NCBI GenBank assembly: GCA_018825965.1
Contig: JAHKAA010000050.1
Coordinates: forward strand, 62,001 to 126,000
Length of the DNA: 64,000 bases
Source of the DNA: Gammaproteobacteria bacterium
GTDB lineage: Bacteria > Pseudomonadota > Gammaproteobacteria > Enterobacterales > Alteromonadaceae
Direction of reading: 5' to 3'
The notes below the pieces were generated by a model. That model searched no databases and had not been told where the DNA came from. It saw only the letters and a list, made by a program, of their open reading frames with translations. Positions within the stretch are counted from its first letter, which is position 1. Each line of letters opens with the position of its first letter. The position numbers and the translations under genes are program-made. Below, one piece after another: positions 27,838-36,584 of the stretch.

Positions 27838-30615
27838 TTAGAACTTGTATTGAGCGCCTAAGTAATACTGGCGACCTGTTTCATGGTAATAAGTCAGGCG
27901 GTTGCCCGCTGAATCTACCCATTGGTCGTCTACTTCGTCGGTCAGGTTTAAGGCTTCAAAACTAATCTTCCAGTTGTCGTTGATGGAATAAGAGATAGAG
28001 GCGTCTACGTTGGTTGTAGCATTGGTGCCTTCCATATCGTTGCCGTCACGACCTATGGCTGTGGTCAGGTACTTTCCCCGTTTTGCCATAGAAACACGGG
28101 CATTTAACGCCTCATGTTCGTAATAAATAGTGGCGGCAGAGGTGTTTTTTGACAAACCGTTTAAATCGCGGGTGGCCTGCACTACACCGGCAGCGCTGAT
28201 ATAGTCCATCTGTGCATCAACATAAGTGTAGTTACCGATAAAACCAAATCTGTTCCAGAACTCTGGCAAGAAGGTGAAAGGCAACTGATAGCTGACTTCC
28301 ATCCCTTTTAAATCACCACCAGGGCCATTCAGTGGTGTTGTCACCTGCCAGTCCACGTTTTCATTACAGTCTGCATTGTAACCTGGGCCTGCGGTACAGG
28401 CGTCGATAGCGGCCTGGATAGGTAAACCTGTTTCAGTAAAAGCTTTGGTTTCTCGTAAGGTTTGGACGTGACTATCGATATCTTTAAAGAAAAACGCCAC
28501 ACCTAACATCGACTCGTCAGAGAAATAGAACTCAAAACCTAAATCGTAAGTTTGAGCTTTCGTCGGTTCCAACTGTGGGTTGCCACCCCCTACAGAACGG
28601 CTGCCACCTGATACAGAAACAGAGACGTTAGGACGAATAGCGCCTAAACCAGCGCGAGCCATCACTTCTGCAGCACCAAAACGTATGATCACATCGTCCC
28701 ATGGCTCTAACGCCAGATTGAGTGAAGGCAATACTTCGTTGTAGTCATGCTCAGCTGTGATTTGTGTTGGCGTAGCAGCAAAGGTAGCCCAGGCTGTAGA
28801 AGTCTGGTCTGATTTGACATGACGTACACCGACGTTACCACGCAGAGGCATATCGTTGATGTCAGTATCAAAACCCAATTGCAGGTATGCGCCTAAGCTT
28901 TTTTCATTGGCAGAATAGTTATCAGGGCGCCGATTATCGGCACTGACGGCAAACTCGCCTGTGTTGCTGTAGATATTATACTGGGCGTCTATGGCCGCAA
29001 AATCAGGCACTAACCAGACAGGCTGGCTGCCTAAACCTGAATCATGTTGTTTTAACAAATCCGGCGTATAAACAATACCTGCACCATTTTCAGATTTGCG
29101 ACGGGCTTCGTAGGTTTCAAAGCTGAAGTCTTTATAATGCAAACCCGCTTTTAACGTCATATTGTCGCTTAGCAAGTAAGTAAAGTTCAGCTCTGCTGTA
29201 TCAAAGGTATTTTCTGCGCCCAGTGGACGTAAACGCACACTATTGGAGGTCCAGCCATTCGGCTCAAAGACTCCTGCACCATAAGTCAGAGCAGGGTTTT
29301 CTCTGTTGGCACCACGATAATCATAAGCAAATTCAACCCCACGTTTTTCTGCTACTAAAGTGGTTTGCACCGGATTGTCAAACTCTGAAGTGGCAGTGCC
29401 TATCATGGCATCCATACTCAGGTTGTCGGTCAGATGTTGTTTCAGCGCCAGATTGTATTGCAGGAATTCAGTACCGAGTTCATCAAAACGGTTTTCGGCA
29501 CGGATAGTGGCATTTTCAAAACTGCCGTAGGTCATGGTGTTGGTGTCATCAATAAAATAATCGACAACATTCATCACGCCTGTATTACCAGAGGCTGCAG
29601 TAGCTGTGGTGGGTCTGTTTGCCCCAGCGTTTAAAATACCTTGTAAAAATACTTCATTACGGGTCGCATCTGTTTTGGCATACAAAATATCCAGATCAAT
29701 TTTTGTATCGTCATTTGGCCTGAACTGAAAAGATGAACTTAAACCTAAACGGTCCAGATTATGAGTGTAGGAATCGTAACGCGGTAAACGTGGTCTGGCT
29801 GCGGCGTTAATTTCTTCCAGCTCAGGTGCTGTCGCATTACCCTGGTAAAAACCAAAGTCATTGACGCTGTTCCAGCGCACTGTGCTTGCGCCCTGATCTT
29901 TAATTTGGCGTTCCGAATAAGAGGCGGAAAATAAAGCGCCTACCTTACCGTCTGCAAAAATATTACTGACTAAAAATGAGGTTTTAGGATCCGATTTTTC
30001 AGACAAGTCGTTGTAACCCATCTGGCCTGAAGCCGCAAAAGTAAAACCATCATAATCAAAAGGCTGGGCCGCTCTTAAGTCTACAGTTGCCCCTAATGAA
30101 CCCTCTTCAACATCGGCCGACGCTGTTTTACGCACTGTCAAAGAGCTGAATAAATCGGAAGAAAAGGTATTGAAGTCAAAACCACGGCCACGGTTGGCAC
30201 CCCCAATCTGGTCTGTACCACCACTGGTAGAGACTGCTTCCATACCGTTAATACGAACACGGGTAAATTCAGGGCCCAGGCCCCGCACTGAAATCTGGCG
30301 GCCTTCACCTGCTGCACGCGAAATAGCAATACCAGGAATACGCTGTAAAGATTCTGCCAGGTTTAAATCCGGGAAGTCGGCAATATCTTCAGCCAGAATA
30401 GTGTCGATAGCGCCATCCGACTGGCGTTTTTGATTTAAAGCGTTGGATAACGAATCGCGGAAACTGCCTTTCACTTCGATCACTTCAATTCTTTCTTCTG
30501 CTTTTTGAGTGTCAACCGTCTCTTGTGCTGATACAGAAAATAGGGAAGTACAACCTGCAATAGCTAAAGCTAAAGCAACTTTATTCGGGTGAAATGGCGT
30601 GTTGGTTTTGGCCAT
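27838..30615 (-). CDS. TonB-dependent receptor, probably for pectin oligosaccharides
   Basis: 925 residues with a signal peptide ending near VSAQE. The plug domain begins IEVIEVKGSFRDSL (a TonB-box-like stretch) and contains LNLAESLQRIPGIAISR and RQISVRGLGPEFTRVRINGMEA, typical of the TIGR01782 carbohydrate-type receptors. A long beta-barrel follows and the last residue is Phe (YLGAQYKF), as for outer-membrane barrels. The upstream operators and the downstream GH105 and CE8-CE12 genes point to oligogalacturonide or rhamnogalacturonan fragments as ligand. The substrate itself is inferred. Confidence 0.93.
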   Translation of the reverse strand: MAKTNTPFHPNKVALALAIAGCTSLFSVSAQETVDTQKAEERIEVIEVKGSFRDSLSNALNQKRQSDGAIDTILAEDIADFPDLNLAESLQRIPGIAISRAAGEGRQISVRGLGPEFTRVRINGMEAVSTSGGTDQIGGANRGRGFDFNTFSSDLFSSLTVRKTASADVEEGSLGATVDLRAAQPFDYDGFTFAASGQMGYNDLSEKSDPKTSFLVSNIFADGKVGALFSASYSERQIKDQGASTVRWNSVNDFGFYQGNATAPELEEINAAARPRLPRYDSYTHNLDRLGLSSSFQFRPNDDTKIDLDILYAKTDATRNEVFLQGILNAGANRPTTATAASGNTGVMNVVDYFIDDTNTMTYGSFENATIRAENRFDELGTEFLQYNLALKQHLTDNLSMDAMIGTATSEFDNPVQTTLVAEKRGVEFAYDYRGANRENPALTYGAGVFEPNGWTSNSVRLRPLGAENTFDTAELNFTYLLSDNMTLKAGLHYKDFSFETYEARRKSENGAGIVYTPDLLKQHDSGLGSQPVWLVPDFAAIDAQYNIYSNTGEFAVSADNRRPDNYSANEKSLGAYLQLGFDTDINDMPLRGNVGVRHVKSDQTSTAWATFAATPTQITAEHDYNEVLPSLNLALEPWDDVIIRFGAAEVMARAGLGAIRPNVSVSVSGGSRSVGGGNPQLEPTKAQTYDLGFEFYFSDESMLGVAFFFKDIDSHVQTLRETKAFTETGLPIQAAIDACTAGPGYNADCNENVDWQVTTPLNGPGGDLKGMEVSYQLPFTFLPEFWNRFGFIGNYTYVDAQMDYISAAGVVQATRDLNGLSKNTSAATIYYEHEALNARVSMAKRGKYLTTAIGRDGNDMEGTNATTNVDASISYSINDNWKISFEALNLTDEVDDQWVDSAGNRLTYYHETGRQYYLGAQYKF

Positions 30616-30714
30616 GATCTCTACCTCGTCCTGTCTGGTTCAAAGCGTTCAGCCAGTACATGCCAGCTGTATTTTTAATAATGGAAGACGCTTTGTGCGA
30701 CTCCCTGTTGATTT

Positions 30715-30763
30715 TGTCTACCGGTGGCAAAAAGTGCTTGCAATTTCGTGCCACCGATGGCAA
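30715..30763 (-). promoter_or_regulatory. Paired LacI-type operators upstream of the TonB receptor operon
   Basis: Two 16-bp sites: TGTCTACCGGTGGCAA at 30715-30730 and GTGCCACCGATGGCAA at 30748-30763. Their centres are 33 bp apart. Read towards the receptor gene, the distal site starts TTGCCATCGGTGGCA, identical to the distal site before the polygalacturonase gene. The even-length, CG-centred palindrome is typical of LacI-family operators; the LacI gene at 36585 is the likely source. Confidence 0.75.
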
Positions 30764-30977
30764 AAAGCTAACACCAAGCTTAGATTACTGTCAAACGTCG
30801 CACAAAAAAAAATCAGTCATGTCCTGAGGTTTTATTTGGTTTTGATAGTTAACTTGTTGTTTTGTATAGGTAATGTTGCATAGTTTGCAGCCGGATAAAA
30901 TAGGTTTTGTTCCAGATGTGAAATTAATTCTGATTGGACTGAACTTCATGGGCATTTTGAGCATTAAATGTGCAATT

Positions 30978-31001
30978 GTTTAGCTAAGGGTTTAGCTAAG
31001 G
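30978..31001. repeat. Tandem 12-bp direct repeat
   Basis: GTTTAGCTAAGG occurs twice in a row (30978-30989, 30990-31001), followed by a partial third copy (GTTTTAGCG). Each unit contains the palindrome TTAGCTAA. It lies 74 bases before kduD and may be a regulator site. Confidence 0.6.
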
Positions 31002-31074
31002 GTTTTAGCGAACTGTTACGCAATAACTATGCAGTTAAAAAATGCAGTGCTTCAGACAAATAGGGAGTCAAAGA

Positions 31075-31833
31075 ATGTCGGCTTTATTTTCGTTAAAAGG
31101 GCAAAGAGCTTTAGTTACAGGTGCCAGCCGTGGCCTGGGTAAAGCTATTGCACAGGCCTTGGCAGCAGCCGGTGCCTCGGTGATTTGTTGCAGCTCTCAG
31201 GTAGAAGGTGCCAGAGCCACAGCCAGTCAGATTGAAACTCAGGGTGGTCAGGCTTTTGCGCTGGCCGCTGATCTTTCTGATTTGGATCAGGTGCGTTTAT
31301 TGGCAGAGCAGGCTTTAGCTCTGGGCCCGATACATATACTGGTGAACTGCGGTGGCACTATTTTCCGGGCTCCTGCGGTGGATTACCCGATGCAAGAGTG
31401 GCAGACCGTGATGCGGGTGAATCTGGATTCGGCATTTTTACTCAGCCAGTTGCTTGGCGCACAAATGCTTAAACGTGGGCAAGGAAAAATTATCAATATT
31501 GCTTCTATGTTGTCCTACAGCGGCGGTATTACGGTGCCGGCTTATACCGCCAGTAAACATGCCATTACAGGTTTAACCAAAGCTTTGGCGAATGAATGGG
31601 CCACTTCAGGTTTAAATATCAATGCGATAGCACCGGGTTATTTCCGTACCGACAATACCTTTGCGTTGCAGCAGGATGAAGTGCGTAATCAGGCCATATT
31701 AGCGCGCATTCCGGCAGGTCGTTGGGGAGAACCTGAAGATTTAGCAGGTGCAGCTGTATTTTTAGCAAGCAGTGCCAGTAATTATGTCAATGGTCATGTA
31801 CTGGCCGTGGATGGAGGCTGGCTGGCCCGTTAA
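31075..31833 (+). CDS. kduD: 2-dehydro-3-deoxy-D-gluconate 5-dehydrogenase
   Basis: 252 residues (E. coli KduD 253), a short-chain dehydrogenase. The NAD motif is VTGASRGLGKAI, the Ser-Tyr-Lys set is in IASMLSYSGGITVPAYTASKHA, and DGGW is near the end. It reduces 2,5-diketo-3-deoxygluconate to KDG. ATG 31075 is chosen because AGGGAG precedes it; an ATG at 31042 would add 11 residues. It is followed by kduI, the preceding step, which supports the name over other SDR enzymes. Confidence 0.9.
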   Translation: MSALFSLKGQRALVTGASRGLGKAIAQALAAAGASVICCSSQVEGARATASQIETQGGQAFALAADLSDLDQVRLLAEQALALGPIHILVNCGGTIFRAPAVDYPMQEWQTVMRVNLDSAFLLSQLLGAQMLKRGQGKIINIASMLSYSGGITVPAYTASKHAITGLTKALANEWATSGLNINAIAPGYFRTDNTFALQQDEVRNQAILARIPAGRWGEPEDLAGAAVFLASSASNYVNGHVLAVDGGWLAR

Positions 31834-31867
31834 GGCTAATTTATGCCAGTGAACGCAGGAGAATAAA

Positions 31868-32710
31868 ATGAATGTAATTTTTGAAAACCGTTTTGCTACA
31901 GCGCCCGATGATGTCAAACACTACGACACTGAAAAGCTGCGGCAGAACTTTCTGATCGACAACCTGATGCAGACCGATCAACTGGTGTTGTGTTACACCC
32001 ATTACGAACGTTTGATTGTTGGTAGCGCTGTGCCTGTTCAGGCTCCTGTCTTACTGCAAACAGTGGATGCGCTCAAAGCTGAATTTTTTCTGCAGCGCCG
32101 TGAACTGGGTGTGATCAATGTAGGTGGCACAGGTTATGTCGAAGTAGATGGCAATCAATATGAGCTGGCGAACAAAGAAGCTTTGTATGTCGGTATGGGG
32201 TGTAAAAATGTCAGTTTTCATAGTCTGAACCCTCAGGAACCTGCGAAATTTTATTTAAATTCCACTCCGGCTCATCATGCTTATCCGGTACAACATGTGC
32301 GGATGGCGGATTGCAAAAAGCTGGAGATGGGGGCTTTAGCTACCAGTAACGAGCGCATTATTTATCAGTTAATGATCAAAGAAGTAGTGCAAACTTGCCA
32401 GCTGCAAATGGGCTTAACAGTCCTTAGTCAGGGCAGCGTCTGGAATACCATGCCAGCCCATCAGCACGACAGACGAATGGAAGCTTATTTTTATTTTGAT
32501 CTGACCCCAGGTCAGGCGGTTTGTCACTTTATGGGGCAACCTGATGAAACCCGTCATTTGTGGATGGGCAATGAGCAGGCCGTAGTCTCTCCACCCTGGT
32601 CTATTCACAGTGGCGTCGGCACTGGCAGCTACGCCTTTATCTGGGGCATGGCGGGTGAAAATCTGGATTATCACGATATGGATAAGTTTGGCCCTGATCA
32701 ATTGAGATAA
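31868..32710 (+). CDS. kduI: 5-dehydro-4-deoxy-D-glucuronate isomerase
   Basis: 280 residues (E. coli 278), cupin-fold. Zinc ligands are expected in the MPAHQHDRRMEAYFYFD segment near residue 195 and the later PWSIHSGVG. It isomerises the open-chain unsaturated uronate released by lyases and GH105 to the KduD substrate. CAGGAG precedes the ATG. The 34-base gap to kduD indicates one operon. Confidence 0.97.
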   Translation: MNVIFENRFATAPDDVKHYDTEKLRQNFLIDNLMQTDQLVLCYTHYERLIVGSAVPVQAPVLLQTVDALKAEFFLQRRELGVINVGGTGYVEVDGNQYELANKEALYVGMGCKNVSFHSLNPQEPAKFYLNSTPAHHAYPVQHVRMADCKKLEMGALATSNERIIYQLMIKEVVQTCQLQMGLTVLSQGSVWNTMPAHQHDRRMEAYFYFDLTPGQAVCHFMGQPDETRHLWMGNEQAVVSPPWSIHSGVGTGSYAFIWGMAGENLDYHDMDKFGPDQLR

Positions 32711-32746
32711 GGGGCACGGGGCTCTGGGGAGGGCTTCGTTGAGTAG

Positions 32747-32762
32747 CAGTTTAGTTAAACTG
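32747..32762. promoter_or_regulatory. Palindrome between kduI and dctP
   Basis: CAGTTTA-GT-TAAACTG, a perfect 7-bp inverted repeat with a 2-base centre. It could be an operator or a short RNA hairpin upstream of the TRAP genes. It does not match the LacI-type site. Confidence 0.4.
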
Positions 32763-32864
32763 GGCGTAATTACTGCAACAGACAGTAGCCCTTCGACAGC
32801 GCCAGTAGTACGAGCGCTGATTCATTATAAAGAGACATCCCCTAAGTAATTGGTGTTGCAGGGA

Positions 32865-32960
32865 GGCGACGAGGGCTTGAGTCCCCATGAACATAGTAGC
32901 CCTATGTGATTTGGGCGAGAGTACTTCGTCAACAAAGCTGCGGCTTCAAGTACGACGGGG
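32865..32960. repeat. Structured intergenic element before dctP
   Basis: The 272-base gap between kduI and dctP ends in a multi-stem block. CCCA...TGGG encloses ACATAG / CTATGT (32891-32907). GTACTT (32921-32926) pairs with AAGTAC (32948-32953), enclosing AAGC / GCTT. Base use (many GGCGACGAGGG-type stretches) differs from the coding neighbours and it has no reading frame. It looks like a dispersed intergenic repeat, but only one copy is in the window, so this is inference. Confidence 0.4.
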
Positions 32961-32982
32961 AAAGCAACAGGCAGGTTAGACG

Positions 32983-33999
32983 ATGAAACTCTTTACACTG
33001 CGCGGCGTATTGCTGTGCTGCGGTTTAATGACGCTGCTTTTCACAGCAGGCTGTCAGCGCCAGCAAGAGCAGATCACCTTACGCATGGCCCATACACTGG
33101 ATCAGGAGCATGTGGTTCACAAAGCTATGGTTTATATGGCAGAGCGGCTGGAACATTATTCCAAAGGCCAGATGCATATTCAGATATACAGTGGGGGGCA
33201 GCTTGGCTCAGAACGTGAACTGATAGAACTGTTGCAGATTGGCAGTCTGGCTTTAACTAAAGTGTCGGCCAGTCCGCTGGAAGGTTTTGTGCCTAAAATG
33301 CAGGTGTTTAGTGTGCCTTATGTGTTCAGGGACAGCGCGCACTTATGGGCCGTATTAAATGGTTCCATAGGCCAGGATTTACTCCATTCAATGCAAAAAG
33401 CCCGCTTGCATGGTTTGGGTTATTACGATGCGGGTAGCCGCAGTTTTTATAGCACCAACAAAGCTGTGCATCAGCCTGCTGATTTAAAAGGTTTAAAGTT
33501 CCGCGTGCCCAACAGCCAGACTGCTGTGCAAATGGTACAAACCTTAGGTGGCGCTGCGACTCCTGTCGACTGGGGTGAACTCTACACCGCCTTACAGCAA
33601 GGTGTTGTGGATGGAGCAGAAAATAATCCACCCAGCTTCTATTTATCCCGTCATTACGAATTATCCAAATACTACAGTCTGGATGAACACACCTCAGTGC
33701 CGGATGTGATTCTAATCAGTTTAGCTGTCTGGGAAAGTCTGAATGCTCAGCAGCAAAGCTGGGTGCAACAAGCCATGAATGATTCAGTGCGTTATCAGCG
33801 TGAATTGTGGCAAGAGGCCAGTGATGATGCCTTAGCCAAAGTTAAAGCTGCCGGAGTGGAGGTGATTTATCCGGATAAAGCCGCTTTTGCCGCAGCAGTG
33901 CAGCCGCTGCATCAATCGCTTAAAGGTACTGAAGTGGGGGATTTGATGGCTGAAATTGCGTTGATCCAGGCTGAAACTGCAGGAGCGTCCAATGACTAA
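32983..33999 (+). CDS. dctP: TRAP transporter substrate-binding protein
   Basis: 338 residues of the DctP family with an N-terminal export signal ending FTAGC, possibly a lipoprotein. The carboxylate-binding Arg is in LKGLKFRVPNSQ and the family segment GVVDGAENNPPSFY follows. Neighbouring pectin genes suggest galacturonate or unsaturated uronates as substrate. The gene overlaps the next ORF by eight bases and is the first of three TRAP genes. Confidence 0.9.
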   Translation: MKLFTLRGVLLCCGLMTLLFTAGCQRQQEQITLRMAHTLDQEHVVHKAMVYMAERLEHYSKGQMHIQIYSGGQLGSERELIELLQIGSLALTKVSASPLEGFVPKMQVFSVPYVFRDSAHLWAVLNGSIGQDLLHSMQKARLHGLGYYDAGSRSFYSTNKAVHQPADLKGLKFRVPNSQTAVQMVQTLGGAATPVDWGELYTALQQGVVDGAENNPPSFYLSRHYELSKYYSLDEHTSVPDVILISLAVWESLNAQQQSWVQQAMNDSVRYQRELWQEASDDALAKVKAAGVEVIYPDKAAFAAAVQPLHQSLKGTEVGDLMAEIALIQAETAGASND

Positions 34000-34492
34000 A
34001 TTAGTGTTGTGGGTCGACTGGTTGTTAAAGCGTAGCTTAATGCTGCTAATGGCCAGCATAGTGCTGGTGGTGTGCTGGCAGGTGTTGTCACGGTTTTTAC
34101 TGACTAACCCCAGTTCAATGACCGAAGAAATTGCCCGCTGTTTATTATTGTGGATTGCCATGTTAGGCGCAGCTTACGCCTATCGTACAGGCCAGCATTT
34201 AGGTCTGGATATTGTCACCAGCCGGATGCCGCCTTTGTGGCAGCACCGTGTTGCTTTTGTGCTGACGGCTGCCGTGGTGGTATTTGCCTCCATTGTTATG
34301 GTGTGGGGGGGTGGCGAGCTGGTGTGGTTAGCCTGGGAGCTGAACCAAATGTCAGCCGCACTGGGGATCCGCATGGCCTGGATCTATATGGTCTTGCCTT
34401 TAGCCGGGATCTTGATCGCTTTTTATGGTGTATGTCAGCTGCGTTGTCTGGTGGCAAAAATTCAATTGGTCCCGGCAGAGGAGGCTGAATAA
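33992..34492 (+). CDS. dctQ: TRAP transporter small permease
   Basis: 166 residues with four hydrophobic segments, typical of DctQ. WLLKRSLMLLMASIVLVVCWQVLSRF starts the first, followed by SMTEEIARCLLLWIAMLGAAYAYR, the usual family signature. The ATG has AGGAG upstream and overlaps dctP; the stop shares an A with the dctM ATG (TAATG). Confidence 0.92.
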   Translation: MTKLVLWVDWLLKRSLMLLMASIVLVVCWQVLSRFLLTNPSSMTEEIARCLLLWIAMLGAAYAYRTGQHLGLDIVTSRMPPLWQHRVAFVLTAAVVVFASIVMVWGGGELVWLAWELNQMSAALGIRMAWIYMVLPLAGILIAFYGVCQLRCLVAKIQLVPAEEAE

Positions 34493-35787
34493 TGGAATGG
34501 TCTGTACTTATTTTAATTTCGGTATTTTTTACCTTGTTGTTACTGAATGTGCCTATCTCCTTTTGTATTGGTTTAGCCACTTTATGCACCATGTTGCTGT
34601 CGATGGATTTATTGCCAGCTGTCACTACGCTGGCGCAGCGTATGGCGGGTGGTTTAAATAGCTTTGCTTTGCTGGCTATCCCGTTTTTTGTGTTATCAGG
34701 GTTGTTGATGGGGCGGGGTGGTATTGCCAAACGATTAATTGAAGCAGCTATGGCTTTGGTCGGTAGCTTGCCTGGTGGCTTAGCGCTGGTGAATGTATTG
34801 TCCTGTATGTTATTTGGTGCTATTTCAGGTTCGGCAGTTGCAGCCACTTCTGCCATCGGCAGCTTTATGGTGCCTGAGATGAAAAAGCAGGGCTATGATG
34901 TCAACTACAGCGCAGCTGTGACTGCAGCGGCTGCAACCACAGGCATGTTAATACCGCCCAGCAATATTATGATCGTTTACGCCATCGCCAGTGGTGGTGT
35001 GTCTATTGCCGCTTTATTTGTGGCTGGTTATTTGCCGGGTATTTTGTTGGGTACAGCCTTAATGCTGGTCTGTGCTGGCTACGCCAAAATGAAAGGTTAT
35101 CCGCTGGCGGCCCGCTTGCCTTTGTCTTTAACCTTTAAAAAGCTGGCCGCAGCTATTCCAAGCTTGTTGATGATAGTGCTGGTGATAGGCGGCATTATTA
35201 GCGGGGCTTTTACCGCAACAGAAGCTGGTGCTATTGCTGTGGTTTATTCCTTTGTGTTGGCAGTCTGTGTGTATCGCGAAGTCAAAGTCCAGGAGCTGCC
35301 GGCTATTTTGCTGAAGTCGGCTGAAACTACGGCCATAGTGATGGCGTTAATAGCCACCTCTGCTGCTATGTCCTGGATATTATCTTACGAAAATATTCCG
35401 CAAACGGTCAGCCAGGGGTTATTGACCTTAAGCGAAAACCCACTGCTGATTTTGTTATTAATCAATATCATTTTGTTGGTGGTGGGCGCCTTTATGGATA
35501 TGACACCAGCAGTGCTGATTTTCACCCCTATCTTCCTTCCCGTGGCGGTGGAGCTGGGCATGAGCCCGCTGCATTTTGGCATTATGCTGATTTTAAACCT
35601 GTCTATTGGTTTAATTTCACCTCCTGTAGGTAGTGTGTTGTTTGTCGCTTGTGCTGTAGCCAAAACTAAACTGGAAGCTTTGATCAAACCGCTGCTGCCT
35701 ATGTATCTGGCCATGGTGCTTGTGTTATTGCTGGTGACTTATGTGCCGGCTATCAGTGAGTTTTTGCCTGATTTATTTGGGCTTTAG
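34492..35787 (+). CDS. dctM: TRAP transporter large permease
   Basis: 431 residues with about 12 hydrophobic segments, DctM family. Family segments include FALLAIPFFVLSGLLMGRGG, GAISGSAVAATSAIGSFMVPEM and MDMTPAVLIFTPIFLPVA. With DctP and DctQ it forms a sodium-coupled uronate importer (family knowledge). It ends eight bases before the IclR gene, so transporter and regulator are co-transcribed. Confidence 0.95.
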   Translation: MEWSVLILISVFFTLLLLNVPISFCIGLATLCTMLLSMDLLPAVTTLAQRMAGGLNSFALLAIPFFVLSGLLMGRGGIAKRLIEAAMALVGSLPGGLALVNVLSCMLFGAISGSAVAATSAIGSFMVPEMKKQGYDVNYSAAVTAAAATTGMLIPPSNIMIVYAIASGGVSIAALFVAGYLPGILLGTALMLVCAGYAKMKGYPLAARLPLSLTFKKLAAAIPSLLMIVLVIGGIISGAFTATEAGAIAVVYSFVLAVCVYREVKVQELPAILLKSAETTAIVMALIATSAAMSWILSYENIPQTVSQGLLTLSENPLLILLLINIILLVVGAFMDMTPAVLIFTPIFLPVAVELGMSPLHFGIMLILNLSIGLISPPVGSVLFVACAVAKTKLEALIKPLLPMYLAMVLVLLLVTYVPAISEFLPDLFGL

Positions 35788-35795
35788 GAGCTGTT

Positions 35796-36572
35796 ATGAC
35801 CAGTTATTTGATCCCAAATCTTGCCAATGCCTGTCGCATGATGGAGTTAGTGGCGGCCTCTGGTGCGGGTTTAACCTTATCCCAGCTGGAACAACAACTG
35901 GCAGTGCCCCGCACCAGTGCTTTTCGTATTTTACAAACCCTTTGTCAGCAACAAATGTTGTATAAAGAAGGCAAAAAATACCGGGTGGGCAGTAGTTTAT
36001 ACAAGATGGGGCTGGATTTATTGCAGCAGCATCATTTGCATCAGTTGGCTGTGCCTGTGCTGCATAAATTGACGATCAGCACTGGCCTCACCAGTCATCT
36101 GGCGTTACCGCGACCAGACGGTGCTTTAATAGCCGAAGTCTGTGACAGCCCTAATCCCAGTCATTTGGCAGCCAGGCCTGGTTTTTTGGCCGATTTGCAT
36201 TGTTCTGCCGGTGGCAAAGTGTTTTTGGCTTTTAACTACTTTGATCAACTGGCTACTTTGCCGGGTTTGCAGCAAATGAGCGCCAGAACAGCACAAAGCA
36301 TTACCGATCTCAGTCGCTTGCGGGTAGAATTGCAAAGCGTTTTAGGCCGGGGTTATGCGCTGGACGATCAGGAGTATCAAGCCAACGTGCGTTGTATTGC
36401 AGTGCCTATCCGCAATGCACAAGGCATAGTAGTGGCTTCAGTTGGGGTGACCGGGCTGGCAACTATTTTGTGTAAACAGCGTTTACCACAAGTGGTTGCG
36501 ACAGTGAAACAAGCTGCTATCGATATTAGTCTGGCGTGCTACAGGCCGGCTTTGCTGGCTAATGATAAATAA
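35796..36572 (+). CDS. IclR-family transcriptional regulator (KdgR-like)
   Basis: 258 residues: an N-terminal winged helix (residues about 10-70, LSQLEQQLAVPRTSAFRILQTL) and a C-terminal IclR effector domain (LHCSAGGKVFLAF, ALDDQEYQANVRCIAVPI). Gammaproteobacterial pectin genes are often controlled by the IclR protein KdgR, responding to KDG, so that is the likely role. It is in the dctPQM transcript. No KdgR-type operator could be read by eye in the locus. Confidence 0.85.
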   Translation: MTSYLIPNLANACRMMELVAASGAGLTLSQLEQQLAVPRTSAFRILQTLCQQQMLYKEGKKYRVGSSLYKMGLDLLQQHHLHQLAVPVLHKLTISTGLTSHLALPRPDGALIAEVCDSPNPSHLAARPGFLADLHCSAGGKVFLAFNYFDQLATLPGLQQMSARTAQSITDLSRLRVELQSVLGRGYALDDQEYQANVRCIAVPIRNAQGIVVASVGVTGLATILCKQRLPQVVATVKQAAIDISLACYRPALLANDK

Positions 36573-36584
36573 CAGGATAAGTGG

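Larger units (their letters stand above)
30616..31074. other. Divergent regulatory region between the receptor and kduD
   Basis: A 459-base gap without a gene. It holds two operators (30715-30763), the receptor's 5' untranslated region, and a 12-bp tandem repeat (30978-31001). TTGATA at 30842 may be part of a plus-strand promoter for kduD, but no good -10 is obvious. Short reading frames here lack ribosome-binding sites and are not called. Confidence 0.7.

Noticed and set aside
34296-34856. 186-codon minus-strand open frame opposite dctQ/dctM
   Set aside because: It is fully antisense to two well-supported TRAP permease genes, has Pro/Lys-rich composition typical of shadow frames, and has no ribosome-binding site.
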